Assembly: GCA_029432795.1 (NCBI GenBank)
Contig: JARNMJ010000033.1
Coordinates: 1-45,556, forward strand
Reading direction: 5' to 3'
Length of the DNA stretch: 45,556 bases
Source: Pontiellaceae bacterium B12219
GTDB lineage: Bacteria; Verrucomicrobiota; Kiritimatiellia; Kiritimatiellales; Pontiellaceae
Every line of letters begins with the position of its first letter. Position 1 is the stretch's first letter. The position numbers were made by a program, and so were the translations under genes. Positions 25,746 through 34,088 of this stretch are shown one piece after another. The notes beneath the pieces were generated by a model. That model had not been told where the DNA came from. It searched no databases and worked only from the letters and a program-made list of their open reading frames with translations.

Positions 25746-25973
25746 ATGAACCGTAAACTGAATAACATAATATGGATCAAAGGATTGTTATTGGAATGTC
25801 CTCATGGAAGTTCGGTCCGGAATTGCCCGCTGAGACAGCTCCGCGGCAAATCGAAAATGGAGGCCAACCAAACAATCGATGAGATGGGTGAAGAGGAACT
25901 GAATTCCTATTTGCGTACACATCGAAATTGCTATGCCCGCCGAATGAAAGAATGGGGCGACCCAGTCTGCTGA
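25746..25973 (+). CDS. Small four-cysteine protein of unknown function
   Basis: 75 residues with a good AGAGGAG site 7 bases before the ATG, so probably a real gene. Cysteines at 18, 27, 62 and 75 (ECPHG, NCPLRQLRG, HRNCYARR, PVC) and a helical acidic middle (IDEMGEEELNSYLRTH) suggest a small metal- or redox-responsive protein. The CP...CPL...RxLxxxxC layout reminds me of short hypothetical proteins common in PVC genomes, but I cannot name the family. It lies 176 bases after cusA; that gap holds only ACCACAGAGG-type short-repeat debris and the ribosome binding site. Confidence 0.6.
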   Translation: MNRKLNNIIWIKGLLLECPHGSSVRNCPLRQLRGKSKMEANQTIDEMGEEELNSYLRTHRNCYARRMKEWGDPVC

Positions 25974-26044
25974 GGCCTGAAATGATATAGCCGATATCTG
26001 TCTTGAGGGCCGCATACCGTCCGCGAGCTGTAGCCGGCTGCAGA

Positions 26045-26206
26045 TCCTCTTCGGCACCGCCACCGATGCGGTGTGGTGAGGCATGTATCTCACGAAGCTC
26101 CTCCGCGAAGGGATGCCGAACTCTAAAAAACGTTCGTGCCCTCATAATTGAAGCCGGTACGCGGCGTGTCCGCCCCTGCCTCATGACCACCACCATTCTG
26201 GGGCCC
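26045..26206 (+). pseudogene. Remnant of a CusA-type RND pump C-terminal region
   Basis: This stretch aligns with cusA at about 25245-25413. Peptide traces LFGTATDAV, GMYLTKLLREGMPNSKK and, in another frame, IEAGTRRVRPCLMTT can be read, interrupted by stop codons and frame changes. A run of about 30 bases around GCCGGTACGCGGCGTGTCCG is identical to cusA, whereas the upstream part is much more diverged. It has no start, no pump domains and no complete frame. It is either a decayed second RND gene or a partial duplication; the coordinates are approximate. Confidence 0.75.
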
Positions 26207-26226
26207 AAAGAACCCGATGAATTACC

Positions 26227-27738
26227 TCACAGCCCCGCTTCTTTCACCGGTTTTTCTTCATCCTTTGGCGCATTCATAAATTCACATTTCTGAACATCTT
26301 CCGCTTTAAGCTGCTTGGTTGCCATCGGCAGCCAGAGCGAAGTGGCGGGAACGTAGGTAATCACCATCAGGGCGGCAATCATGGCCCCGAAAAACGGGAG
26401 CATGGTTCCGGTCACTTTCGCAATGGTTGTCTTCCCGACACCGCACCCAATGAACAGGCAGGTTCCGACCGGCGGCGTGCAAAGGCCGATGCAGAGGTTG
26501 GCAATCAGGATGATTCCGAAATGAACCGGGTGCATTCCAAGCTGCGTCACGACGGGCAGAAAAATCGGGGTGAAGATGAGCACCGCCGGTGTCATATCCA
26601 TGAAGGTTCCGACAAACATCAGCAACAGGTTAATGGTCAGCAGAATAATGACGGGATTGTCGGATAGCCCCAGCAAGGCCGCACTGACGGTCTGCGGAAT
26701 GTTGGCCATAGTCATGATCCAGCTCATACCGGAACTTGCGCCGATCAGCAGCATCACCACCGCGGTGGTGATGCCGGTATCGAGTAGAATCTGCGGCAGT
26801 TCTTTCAGGCCGATTTCCCGATAGATCACCACGGAAAGCAGTAATGAATAAACCACTGCAATGGCGGCGGCTTCGGTAGCCGTAAAGATGCCTCCGAGAA
26901 TCCCGCCGATGACAATGATGATGAGCAGCAGGGTAAAGTAAGCACGGCGGAACGTTGTAAAACATGCACAGCACACCGTCGACCAAATGACAAACCAGAC
27001 GATGCCGTTGGGCAGCTTCCAGAATCCGAAATCAATCATTCCTTTCTGCGACAGGATGATCTGAACAATCATCAGCGCAAGAATTGACGTGGCGACGATC
27101 GGCTTCCACATCGGCATTTCCAATGCCTCGCCTTTATAGCCTTTTGAAATCGAGATAATACCGCCGACCAGCATAATAAACAGGCCGGTAATCAGGCCGG
27201 GAATGAAGCCGGCCATAAACATGGCTGCAATGGAAACAGAACCCGCCGCAACCGAGTAGACAATCATGATGTTACTCGGCGGAATCAGCAGCCCGGTGGT
27301 TGCGGCGGTGGTGGTGACCGCCACATTAAATTCGCGGCCGTAGCCTTTGCGATTCATTTCGGGAATCATGAATCCGCCGACGGACGAAACGGCGGCGGCG
27401 GCTGAACCGGAGATGGAACCGAACAGCATACAGGTGAGGGTATTCACATACCCCAATCCGCCCGGAAGACGCCCGACCAGGGTCGCGGCAAAATCGATCA
27501 GGCGGCGGGCCAGTCCGCCTTTGCCCATCAGATGCCCGGAAAGAATAAAGAACGGAATCGCCAGCAGTGCAAAAGCGTTGACCCCATTCACCATATTCGC
27601 AGCAACAACGATGGTCGGATCCGTTCCGATTGCGAGCGTGGCACAGAAGGTGGCCAGTGCAATGGCGACCGCAATGGGCACATTCATGACCAAAAGCAGG
27701 ATGAATACAACAACGAGGATAAGCGCAACTAAACCCAT
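26227..27738 (-). CDS. dctM: TRAP transporter large permease (DctM)
   Basis: Main membrane subunit of a tripartite ATP-independent periplasmic transporter, which imports organic acids with a sodium gradient. 503 residues with about 12-14 hydrophobic helices; longer than the usual 425-440, with the extra length in a loop and added helices around 215-290. Typical segments are IPFFILSGHLMGKGG, SGSAAAAVSSVGGFMIPEMNRKGY and PPSNIMIVYSV. The start at 27738 (MGLVALILVV) overlaps the DctQ stop as TAATG and has GGGGAGG upstream. Last gene of dctP-dctQ-dctM. Context (KduI, KduD, GH105, lyase) suggests an unsaturated uronate or oligo-uronide substrate. Confidence 0.92.
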   Translation of the reverse strand: MGLVALILVVVFILLLVMNVPIAVAIALATFCATLAIGTDPTIVVAANMVNGVNAFALLAIPFFILSGHLMGKGGLARRLIDFAATLVGRLPGGLGYVNTLTCMLFGSISGSAAAAVSSVGGFMIPEMNRKGYGREFNVAVTTTAATTGLLIPPSNIMIVYSVAAGSVSIAAMFMAGFIPGLITGLFIMLVGGIISISKGYKGEALEMPMWKPIVATSILALMIVQIILSQKGMIDFGFWKLPNGIVWFVIWSTVCCACFTTFRRAYFTLLLIIIVIGGILGGIFTATEAAAIAVVYSLLLSVVIYREIGLKELPQILLDTGITTAVVMLLIGASSGMSWIMTMANIPQTVSAALLGLSDNPVIILLTINLLLMFVGTFMDMTPAVLIFTPIFLPVVTQLGMHPVHFGIILIANLCIGLCTPPVGTCLFIGCGVGKTTIAKVTGTMLPFFGAMIAALMVITYVPATSLWLPMATKQLKAEDVQKCEFMNAPKDEEKPVKEAGL

Positions 27739-28238
27739 TATACGTCCTCCCCGCATCCACCAAGCAACGTTTCAATCAGGTTCTCGATGGTGTACATCAC
27801 CATGAAAATTCCGGAGATTGGAAGAGCCAGATAGACATACCCCATTTTCCAGCCGAGGGCCGGGGTCATCTGTTCCATCGTCAATGCGTCGGAAACCACC
27901 CGCGAGCCGCCATACACAAAGATAGAGATGGCAAAAAACAGAACGATGATATGGGTCACCACGGCCATATATTTCTGCGCTTCGGGATGAAACTTACCCA
28001 TGAAATAATCGACCCCCAAATGGGCTTTTGTACCGAAGGCCACGGCCCCGCCCAGCAATGAAATCCAGATGAGCAGAAAACGTGCAAGCTCTTCCGTCCA
28101 CTTCGTCTGCTCCCCGAGTACGTAGCGGGAAAATACGCCCCAAACGACATCAACAACCAACAGAGCAACGGCAATCATTAACATGAGATTAAGAACAGAG
28201 GTCAGTCTGTTTTTCAGGGAATGCAGAACCTTAACCAT
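27738..28238 (-). CDS. dctQ: TRAP transporter small permease (DctQ)
   Basis: 166-residue small membrane subunit with four predicted helices (about 16-36, 50-72, 95-117, 130-153), the normal DctQ architecture. The conserved WTEELARFLLIWISLLGGAVAFGTKAHLGVDYF stretch is characteristic. Its start overlaps the DctP stop and its stop overlaps the DctM start, both as TAATG, so the three subunits are translationally coupled. It stabilises the DctM subunit in the membrane. Confidence 0.92.
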   Translation of the reverse strand: MVKVLHSLKNRLTSVLNLMLMIAVALLVVDVVWGVFSRYVLGEQTKWTEELARFLLIWISLLGGAVAFGTKAHLGVDYFMGKFHPEAQKYMAVVTHIIVLFFAISIFVYGGSRVVSDALTMEQMTPALGWKMGYVYLALPISGIFMVMYTIENLIETLLGGCGEDV

Positions 28239-29254
28239 TATTGGACCTCTGAAATTTGCCGCACGCGTTCCTTCACAGCCGGATTTTCAATTTCAGCCAG
28301 CATGGGAGCCACTTTGGCTGCGAAAGCGGCAGTATCCACTTCGTACACCGTCACCCCTTCTGCCTCGGCTTTTTCCAGTGCGGCCTGCGTTTCCTGCTGC
28401 CAAAGTTCCCGCTGGTATACGGAGGATTCGTCGGCCGCCTGCTGAATCCATTCCTGCACCTGCGGATCGAGTTTATCCCAGACCTTGGAACTGATCAGCA
28501 GCAGGTCCGGAATACGCGTGTGGCCATCCAGCGTAAAATGTTTGCACACTTCGTAGTGCTTGTTGGAAGAGAAACTCGGCGGATTATTTTCCGCGCCATC
28601 CACCGTACCCTGAGCCAATGCGGAATACAATTCCCCCCAGGCAATCGGGGTCGGCGATCCCCCCATGGCCTTGACCATATCAATGGCCGTCTTTGAATTC
28701 ATGACGCGGATCTTCAGCCCTTTCAAATCCTCAGGCGTACGGATCGGTGTATCCTTCGTGTAAAAATTTCGGCTTCCGGCGTCGTAATAACACAGGCCGC
28801 GCAGGAATTTTGAATCGCCTTCCTGCAGCATCTCTTTTCCGACGGGACCATTCAGTACGGCCCAGTAGTGGTCCGAATCGCGAAACACATAGGGCAGCCC
28901 AAGAGCCGCCATGGACGGAATAAAATTTTCCATGGCAGCAGCCGAAGTTTTCGTCATCGCCAGCGATCCGTTCTGCAGCTGCTCAATGCATTGGGTTTCG
29001 GCACCAAGCACCGCACTCGGATAGATATCCACCGTCACGTCCCCGCCGGAGAGTTCTTCAATCCGCTGCTTCATGAACTCCATGGCCTTATGTACCGGAT
29101 GCCCCGTATCAAGCCCGTGACCGAGCTTCAGCACGGTCTTGCGCAGACTGGTCCCCCCGGACTGCTGCCCAGAGAGATACAGCGAAAAACCGCCCGAAGC
29201 AATCAAGGCCCCCACCAGAATCCCCCCCACAAACATTGATGCTGTCTTATTCAT
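28238..29254 (-). CDS. dctP: TRAP transporter solute-binding protein (DctP)
   Basis: Periplasmic binding protein, about 338 residues, first gene of the TRAP unit. The start at 29254 (MNKTASMFVGG) has AAGGGG seven bases upstream; an earlier in-frame start at 29275 lacks a site. It has a signal/anchor helix (about 8-30), then the DctP fold: LKLGHGLDTGHPVHKAMEFM, GAETQCIEQLQNGSLAMTK, and the ligand region GLKIRVMNSKTAIDMVKAMGGSPTPIAWGELYSALAQGTVDGAENN, in which the conserved Arg (IRVMNS) usually binds a carboxylate. A uronate-type acid is therefore a reasonable ligand. It has its own promoter with a palindrome in the spacer. Confidence 0.93.
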   Translation of the reverse strand: MNKTASMFVGGILVGALIASGGFSLYLSGQQSGGTSLRKTVLKLGHGLDTGHPVHKAMEFMKQRIEELSGGDVTVDIYPSAVLGAETQCIEQLQNGSLAMTKTSAAAMENFIPSMAALGLPYVFRDSDHYWAVLNGPVGKEMLQEGDSKFLRGLCYYDAGSRNFYTKDTPIRTPEDLKGLKIRVMNSKTAIDMVKAMGGSPTPIAWGELYSALAQGTVDGAENNPPSFSSNKHYEVCKHFTLDGHTRIPDLLLISSKVWDKLDPQVQEWIQQAADESSVYQRELWQQETQAALEKAEAEGVTVYEVDTAAFAAKVAPMLAEIENPAVKERVRQISEVQ

Positions 29255-29277
29255 AAATCCCCTTAAATAAAACACAT

Positions 29278-29306
29278 TAACTACTTTTTCAAACGTTTGA
29301 GGTCAA
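29278..29306 (-). promoter_or_regulatory. Promoter of the TRAP operon with a palindromic operator
   Basis: On the minus strand TTGACC (29306-29301), a 17-base spacer and TAGTTA (29283-29278). The perfect palindrome TCAAACGTTTGA (29289-29300) fills the -35 side of the spacer, an ideal repressor position. Its CG-centred form resembles LacI-family operators. Confidence 0.6.
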
Positions 29307-29328
29307 GAAAACTTCTCAGTCTTTCATT

Positions 29329-29345
29329 CCGAATATATAATTCGG
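29329..29345. other. Short hairpin after the GH105 gene
   Basis: CCGAAT and ATTCGG pair across TATAT, just after the GH105 stop. There is no T run, so this is more likely an mRNA processing or partial terminator structure separating the GH105 unit from the TRAP unit. Confidence 0.4.
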
Positions 29346-29355
29346 CAAGCCGTTG

Positions 29356-30603
29356 CTATTCGGATACAACGGCCGGAACAGCAGCGCCAACCAGCTTATA
29401 GACTTCGGTTCCGGCAGCCAGAAACGCTCCGATTCCGTAAACTTCGGTTTTATCTGCAAAAGAGTCGCCGGGTGCCGCGCCGACCGGTTGCACAAAACCG
29501 AGCAAACCCTCATCCGTCACACATTCCGTCAGCGCATTCCAGGCCTTGAACACAATCGGCGCATAGGTGGCGTGATCCAGAATTCCTGCGTTAATGCCCC
29601 AGGCCATACCGAAGACAAAAAACGAGGTTCCGCTGGTTTCCTTAATCGGATACCCCTCGGTTCCTCCGAGCAGCCCCATCGACCACGTTCCATCGTCCCG
29701 CTGGCATTCCTTCAGGCTTTGGGCCATTTCCAAAAAGAGCTCCTCATAGAACACACGTCCGGCCCAATCAGCCGGAAGATCAGGAAGCATCAGCGCCAAA
29801 CCGCCGAACACCCAGCCATTGCCACGCGCCCAATAGAGGTTTTTTCCATTTTCCTCATGCCGGACGAAATAGCGGGTATCGCGGAAGAAAAAATGATCCT
29901 CTTCATTCCACAACAGATCATACGTCGCGTGATACTCCTGATCCATGAAATCGAGATAGGCCTGATTGCCCGTAATTTTTGCCAGCCGGACCCAGACCGG
30001 AGGTGCCATAAACAATGCATCGCACCAGCCCCAGCGGTCGTGAGCCGCCGTTGGCCTGGCCTCAAACTCCAACGTTCCGGTTTTTGGGTTTTCTAAAATC
30101 CAGTCAAAACGTTCCTGCGTTGGCTTCAGCATATCCGGATCATTGAAATCTTCATACATCGACAGATAAAACTGCCCCACGGCATGGTCATCGGCATGAT
30201 AAGGACGCTTGTGCAGCTGCCACCCGTTGCGCTCCCCGATCATTTTCAGAAAATCCGTATAGGCAGAAGGATCGTCCGCAATGGTACGCCACTGATCCAT
30301 CCCCACATAAAGAGCGCCATTATGCCAATCGAGATCGTGCCAGGGATACAGGAATCCCTTGTCATAGCTTGAAATTTTAATCTTTGGATTTTTTAAGTAC
30401 CGATCCAGCTTCTCCTTCTTGTCCGACGCAATTGCCCGGAATTTCTCCTGGCGTTCAAAGGTTTCAATCTGCCAATCCGCCACTTTTTTTGTGATCGCCT
30501 TTACCGATTCCGGCGTTGGTGCTTTGGCACTGGCCCTTGCAGTCGTGCCGGCTCCTGCGAGAAGAACTGAAGCCATGAGCACTGAAATTTTCCGCTGTTT
30601 CAT
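29356..30603 (-). CDS. GH105/GH88-type unsaturated glucuronyl/galacturonyl hydrolase
   Basis: Removes the unsaturated uronic acid left at the non-reducing end by polysaccharide lyases, by hydration of the 4,5 double bond. 415 residues with a signal peptide (about 1-25, ISVLMASVLLAGAGTTARAS), so exported, probably to the periplasm. The (alpha/alpha)6 barrel motifs include PYHADDHAVGQ (134-143), DRWGWCDALFMAPPVW with the likely catalytic Asp at 195, and YWARGNGWVFGG. WARGNGW and the spacing favour GH105 (YteR-like) over GH88. The ATG lies one base after the lyase stop and uses GGAAGG in the lyase tail, so it is coupled to it. It supplies 5-keto-4-deoxyuronate for KduI. Confidence 0.88.
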   Translation of the reverse strand: MKQRKISVLMASVLLAGAGTTARASAKAPTPESVKAITKKVADWQIETFERQEKFRAIASDKKEKLDRYLKNPKIKISSYDKGFLYPWHDLDWHNGALYVGMDQWRTIADDPSAYTDFLKMIGERNGWQLHKRPYHADDHAVGQFYLSMYEDFNDPDMLKPTQERFDWILENPKTGTLEFEARPTAAHDRWGWCDALFMAPPVWVRLAKITGNQAYLDFMDQEYHATYDLLWNEEDHFFFRDTRYFVRHEENGKNLYWARGNGWVFGGLALMLPDLPADWAGRVFYEELFLEMAQSLKECQRDDGTWSMGLLGGTEGYPIKETSGTSFFVFGMAWGINAGILDHATYAPIVFKAWNALTECVTDEGLLGFVQPVGAAPGDSFADKTEVYGIGAFLAAGTEVYKLVGAAVPAVVSE

Positions 30604-30604
30604 C

Positions 30605-32476
30605 TTATTTTCCTTCCGTTAATCTAACTTCAAAATCAAGGGCTCCATCCACGGCGGACGAAACCGGAATATTAATTTCAATACGCTTCAACCCGTCGAT
30701 CTGCCGATCCAGCCTCAACGGCGGAGGATCGAGCGAAACCACCGATAGCGTCCATTGCGATTGCGAACGGATTTTCAGATTCAATGTCTGTCCGTCCTGC
30801 CGCAACACCGCTCCGTCTTCGGTCGGTTCAACTTCGGCTGTCGTCATCAACTGCCAAACGATTTTTCGCGTGGTTTCCAATGTCTGGAAACGATCCTGAA
30901 TGATAAGTGATGCCGGGCCGTCTTTGATAAAACGCCGCGTGGCGCTTTTGATATTTTTTCCATAGACCGCACTCAAATCAAATGCCGCTTCCGGCTGCTC
31001 CCCCTCTTTAAAGTCAATGAGTGGAGCAAAACCATCAACCACAAAGGGCTCATCGTTCACCGTTACCGTACTGTGGCCGAAATTGTTTTTGGTCAAAAGC
31101 GTCCAGCGCTCGCTGTTCTGACTCCGGCTCCAAAGATTGAATCCGGTTTTTTCCAACGCATTATAACTCTGGTTTCCCGGGTCAATCACCCAGCGCACTC
31201 CATTCAGCTCAAACACGAACGAGCCCGCATCCATATTACCGTGGCTGGTGGTGGCCTTGCCACCTTTGCCTCCGAAATAATAGCCGTTCGAACTTTCGCC
31301 GGTAAAAATCGCGATGGGATTCTCCCCGTCGCCTTTCCAGGCCGAGGGCAGCCCCGCACCGCCGTTTTCAGTAACCTGCGACACCCACGCCAAACCGACG
31401 CCATCGATTCGATTCAGCTTACCCATTTCACGCGCCGGACGCAGCAAACGATCCCGCTCAAAAAAAACGGAGTTGCCCGTTTTCGCCGCAAACCAGGCCA
31501 GCAGGATGTCACCGTTTTCGCTGCGCCGGTCGCCGCAGTCCGCAAAATTAAAATACATCCCTGAAGGCGCATTGCAGAGTACTCTGAACATTGCGCTCTC
31601 CATGAATCCCGGAACCGCCGCCATTCCGAAATCCGTTCCGAACGCACTTTCGAACATAGCAAGCGTTACCACCGAAAAGCCCGTGCCGTATCCCCAATAG
31701 GTGGAGCCTTCCGGATACACTCCGTCGGGGGCATACTGAACCAGCGCATGGGGCATGCCTTCGAGCGCACGGTGAATGGTTTTCGACGCCAGTTCCGGCT
31801 CTTCCTCGGCCACAGCAATTGCCGCGGCAATCAATCCGCCATTGCAAACCTGATTCCAATTATTCTCACCAAAGGCCCGACTCCACTGCGACCCATCTTC
31901 AGGCCAGCTCGGACGCAACCCTTTTTCAATCAACGCCGTTTTGGCAGACTCGACCGTAGTGTCAGGCAAGTGTCCATCAGTCCAGTCCAGTGCCAACGCC
32001 ACGGCCATCGACATTTCCGCCACATCCAGGAAGTGCGACGGGTTCCAATCCCTGAACGCACATACGGCCAGCACTTCTTCATTGAGGCGTTCCAGCATCA
32101 GCGGATCGCCCTCCACGAGATAAACCACACCGAGCATATTCACCCGATAAAGCATCTCGCGGGAAACGCCCAGCAAACGCCGGTCCACCATTTTCCGTTT
32201 GAGAAGAGGCTCCTCGAGAATCTGATCCCCATTCAAACGAACCGCCGCATACAGGTTTTCAAGAACCGGATCCGTACCAATCCCGGCCTTTAAATCAGCC
32301 AGAATCGCAGGGGTGTAAACCAGTCGGGGATGTTCAGCAGCAAGATGTTCACCCAGATATTCCACCGACATCGGGTTGTCCAGTTCCGGCAACACCACAG
32401 CCGGCGCGGCCGATGCATTAAAAAGCACCATGCAAACGATCGTTAACACAGACAGTCCGATGTCATTTTTTTTCAT
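30605..32476 (-). CDS. Heparinase II/III-like polysaccharide lyase
   Basis: 623 residues with a signal peptide (about 1-24), so secreted or periplasmic. An (alpha/alpha) toroid (about 45-370) precedes a beta-sandwich (about 385-620). Motifs: FGENNWNQVCNGG (conserved Asn), YPEGSTYWGYGTGF (conserved Tyr), and TSHGNMDAGSFVFELNGVRWVIDPG (conserved His), the hallmarks of the heparinase II/III family. Such enzymes cleave uronate-containing chains by beta-elimination. I could not assign it to one PL family (PL12, PL15, PL17, PL21 and PL37 share the fold). With GH105, DUF4861 and a sulfatase nearby, a sulfated algal uronan such as ulvan, or a glycosaminoglycan, is plausible. A TTCCA-N5-TGGAA palindrome lies in the coding region at 30875-30889. 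Confidence 0.85.
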   Translation of the reverse strand: MKKNDIGLSVLTIVCMVLFNASAAPAVVLPELDNPMSVEYLGEHLAAEHPRLVYTPAILADLKAGIGTDPVLENLYAAVRLNGDQILEEPLLKRKMVDRRLLGVSREMLYRVNMLGVVYLVEGDPLMLERLNEEVLAVCAFRDWNPSHFLDVAEMSMAVALALDWTDGHLPDTTVESAKTALIEKGLRPSWPEDGSQWSRAFGENNWNQVCNGGLIAAAIAVAEEEPELASKTIHRALEGMPHALVQYAPDGVYPEGSTYWGYGTGFSVVTLAMFESAFGTDFGMAAVPGFMESAMFRVLCNAPSGMYFNFADCGDRRSENGDILLAWFAAKTGNSVFFERDRLLRPAREMGKLNRIDGVGLAWVSQVTENGGAGLPSAWKGDGENPIAIFTGESSNGYYFGGKGGKATTSHGNMDAGSFVFELNGVRWVIDPGNQSYNALEKTGFNLWSRSQNSERWTLLTKNNFGHSTVTVNDEPFVVDGFAPLIDFKEGEQPEAAFDLSAVYGKNIKSATRRFIKDGPASLIIQDRFQTLETTRKIVWQLMTTAEVEPTEDGAVLRQDGQTLNLKIRSQSQWTLSVVSLDPPPLRLDRQIDGLKRIEINIPVSSAVDGALDFEVRLTEGK

Positions 32477-32491
32477 TACGAACAGCTTTGC

Positions 32492-33259
32492 CTATCGGCC
32501 CATCCATCCGCCATCAACCACCATGGTATGGCCGGACATATAATCTGACGCACTGGAAGCCAGAAAAACAATCGGCCCGGCAAAATCTTCCGGATTCCCC
32601 CAACGGCCTGCCGGAATACGCCCGAGAATGGCTTTGCTGCGTTCCGGATCATCCTGCAGCGCCTGTGTGTTATCCGTGGCAATATAACCCGGAGCAATGG
32701 CATTCACCTGAACGCCTTTGCCCGCCCATTCGTTGGAAAGCGCCATGGTCAACTGGCCGATACCGCCCTTGCTGGCCGCATAGCCGGGAACAGTAATCCC
32801 CCCCTGGAATGTCAGCAGTGAAGCGGTGAAAATAATCTTCCCGGCTCCCCGGGCAATCATCTCTTTTCCGAGTTCCCGGGAAAGCACAAACTGCGCATTG
32901 AGATTAACCTCAATGACGTTATCCCATAATTCATCAGCATGCTCTGCCGCCGGCGCCCGAAGAATTGTTCCGGCATTATTTACAAGAATATCGATCTTCG
33001 GAAAATCGGCCTTAACCTGTTTAATGAAAGCATACAGTGCCGTGCGATCGCTGAAATCACAGGAATAGCCCTTAAACGATCGGCCCCGTGCAATGACCTC
33101 CTTCTCAACCGCACTGCCTTCGGATTCCAACGTGGCACTCACGCCGATAATATCCGCACCGGCTTCCGCCAGCGCAACGGCCATTCCTTTGCCGATTCCC
33201 CGTTTGCATCCCGTGACAAGTGCAGTTTTCCCTGCGAGATTAAACCGATCCAGAATCAT
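32492..33259 (-). CDS. kduD: 2-dehydro-3-deoxy-D-gluconate 5-dehydrogenase (KduD)
   Basis: Cytoplasmic short-chain dehydrogenase that reduces 2,5-diketo-3-deoxygluconate to 2-keto-3-deoxygluconate. 255 residues, typical KduD length. N-terminal FNLAGKTALVTGCKRGIGKGMAVALAEAGADIIGV holds the TGxxxGIG cofactor motif; NNAG near 90, the catalytic Ser in ASLLTFQGG, and YAASK with Tyr/Lys near 160 complete the site. The C-terminal segment SDYMSGHTMVVDGGWMGR is strongly KduD-like. Its ATG overlaps the kduI stop (TAATG), the expected pair for consecutive pathway steps. KDG kinase and aldolase genes are not in the window. Confidence 0.94.
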   Translation of the reverse strand: MILDRFNLAGKTALVTGCKRGIGKGMAVALAEAGADIIGVSATLESEGSAVEKEVIARGRSFKGYSCDFSDRTALYAFIKQVKADFPKIDILVNNAGTILRAPAAEHADELWDNVIEVNLNAQFVLSRELGKEMIARGAGKIIFTASLLTFQGGITVPGYAASKGGIGQLTMALSNEWAGKGVQVNAIAPGYIATDNTQALQDDPERSKAILGRIPAGRWGNPEDFAGPIVFLASSASDYMSGHTMVVDGGWMGR

Positions 33260-34086
33260 TATTTGATATCCTTAATTTGAATGTGATCCATATCATCGAA
33301 ACGCTGATTTTCGCCGCCCATGCCCCAGCAGAAAGTATAGGCCTTTGTTCCGCAACCGGAGTGGATCGACCACATCGGGGAAATCACGGCCTGCTCATTA
33401 CCCACCACAAGATGGCGGGTTTCGTCGCCCGGTCCCATCATGTGGAAAACACGGGAAGCCTCATCGAGCCCGAAATACATATAGACCTCCGTGCGGCGCT
33501 CGTGGGTGTGGCATGGCATGGTGTTCCAGACGCTGCCCGGTTCCAGCGCCGTAAAGCCCATCACCAGCTGGCAGCTCCTGATGCCGTTTTCATGAATGTA
33601 CTGATAGATCGTGCGCTTGTTGGCATCTTCCACCGACCCCAGATTCAGTGCATTGGCATCCGCTTTTTTCGCCTGTGTGGTGGGATATTCCGTGTGCGCC
33701 GGATAGGAGATCAGATAGAATTTTGCCGGTTCTTCGCCGCTCACACTATCGAATGTAACCTCTTTTGATCCGCGGCCGATATACAGCCCGTCCAGATTTT
33801 CCATCGCATACTCGGTGCCGTCGACATTCACGGTTCCCTTGCCGCCGATGTTCAGCACACCGACTTCGCGGCGCTGACAGAAATAGTCCGAAGCCAGCTC
33901 CTTGCCCGCTTCCAGTTTAAGACTTCCAACCGTTGGAACGGCCGCCCCGACGATCGCCCGTTCCACTTCGCAATAGAGCAGGTTAATGCTTCCGACTTCA
34001 AAGAGGTCTACCAGAAAGGCGTCGCGCAGTTCGTCGGTTGTCATTCGCTTATATTCATTTTTACCAATCGTATATCGTACGTTCAT
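33259..34086 (-). CDS. kduI: 5-dehydro-4-deoxy-D-glucuronate isomerase (KduI)
   Basis: Cupin isomerase that converts 5-keto-4-deoxyuronate, the product of unsaturated uronyl hydrolases, to 2,5-diketo-3-deoxygluconate. 275 residues, normal length. The zinc site is visible as MPCHTHERRTE (two His, one Glu) with a further His in the MWSIHSGCGTKAYTFCWGMGGENQ stretch; the N-terminal VGSINLLYCEVERAIVGAAVPT and EVGVLNIGGKGTV are KduI signatures. A GGAG site lies in the tail of the upstream DUF4861 gene. It is placed before kduD in the same unit. A TTCCA-N5-TGGAA palindrome lies at 33924-33938. Confidence 0.95.
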   Translation of the reverse strand: MNVRYTIGKNEYKRMTTDELRDAFLVDLFEVGSINLLYCEVERAIVGAAVPTVGSLKLEAGKELASDYFCQRREVGVLNIGGKGTVNVDGTEYAMENLDGLYIGRGSKEVTFDSVSGEEPAKFYLISYPAHTEYPTTQAKKADANALNLGSVEDANKRTIYQYIHENGIRSCQLVMGFTALEPGSVWNTMPCHTHERRTEVYMYFGLDEASRVFHMMGPGDETRHLVVGNEQAVISPMWSIHSGCGTKAYTFCWGMGGENQRFDDMDHIQIKDIK

Positions 34087-34088
34087 TT

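Noticed and set aside
29329-29345. Rho-independent terminator after GH105
   Set aside because: The CCGAAT/ATTCGG stem is short and AT-rich, and no T run follows on either strand.
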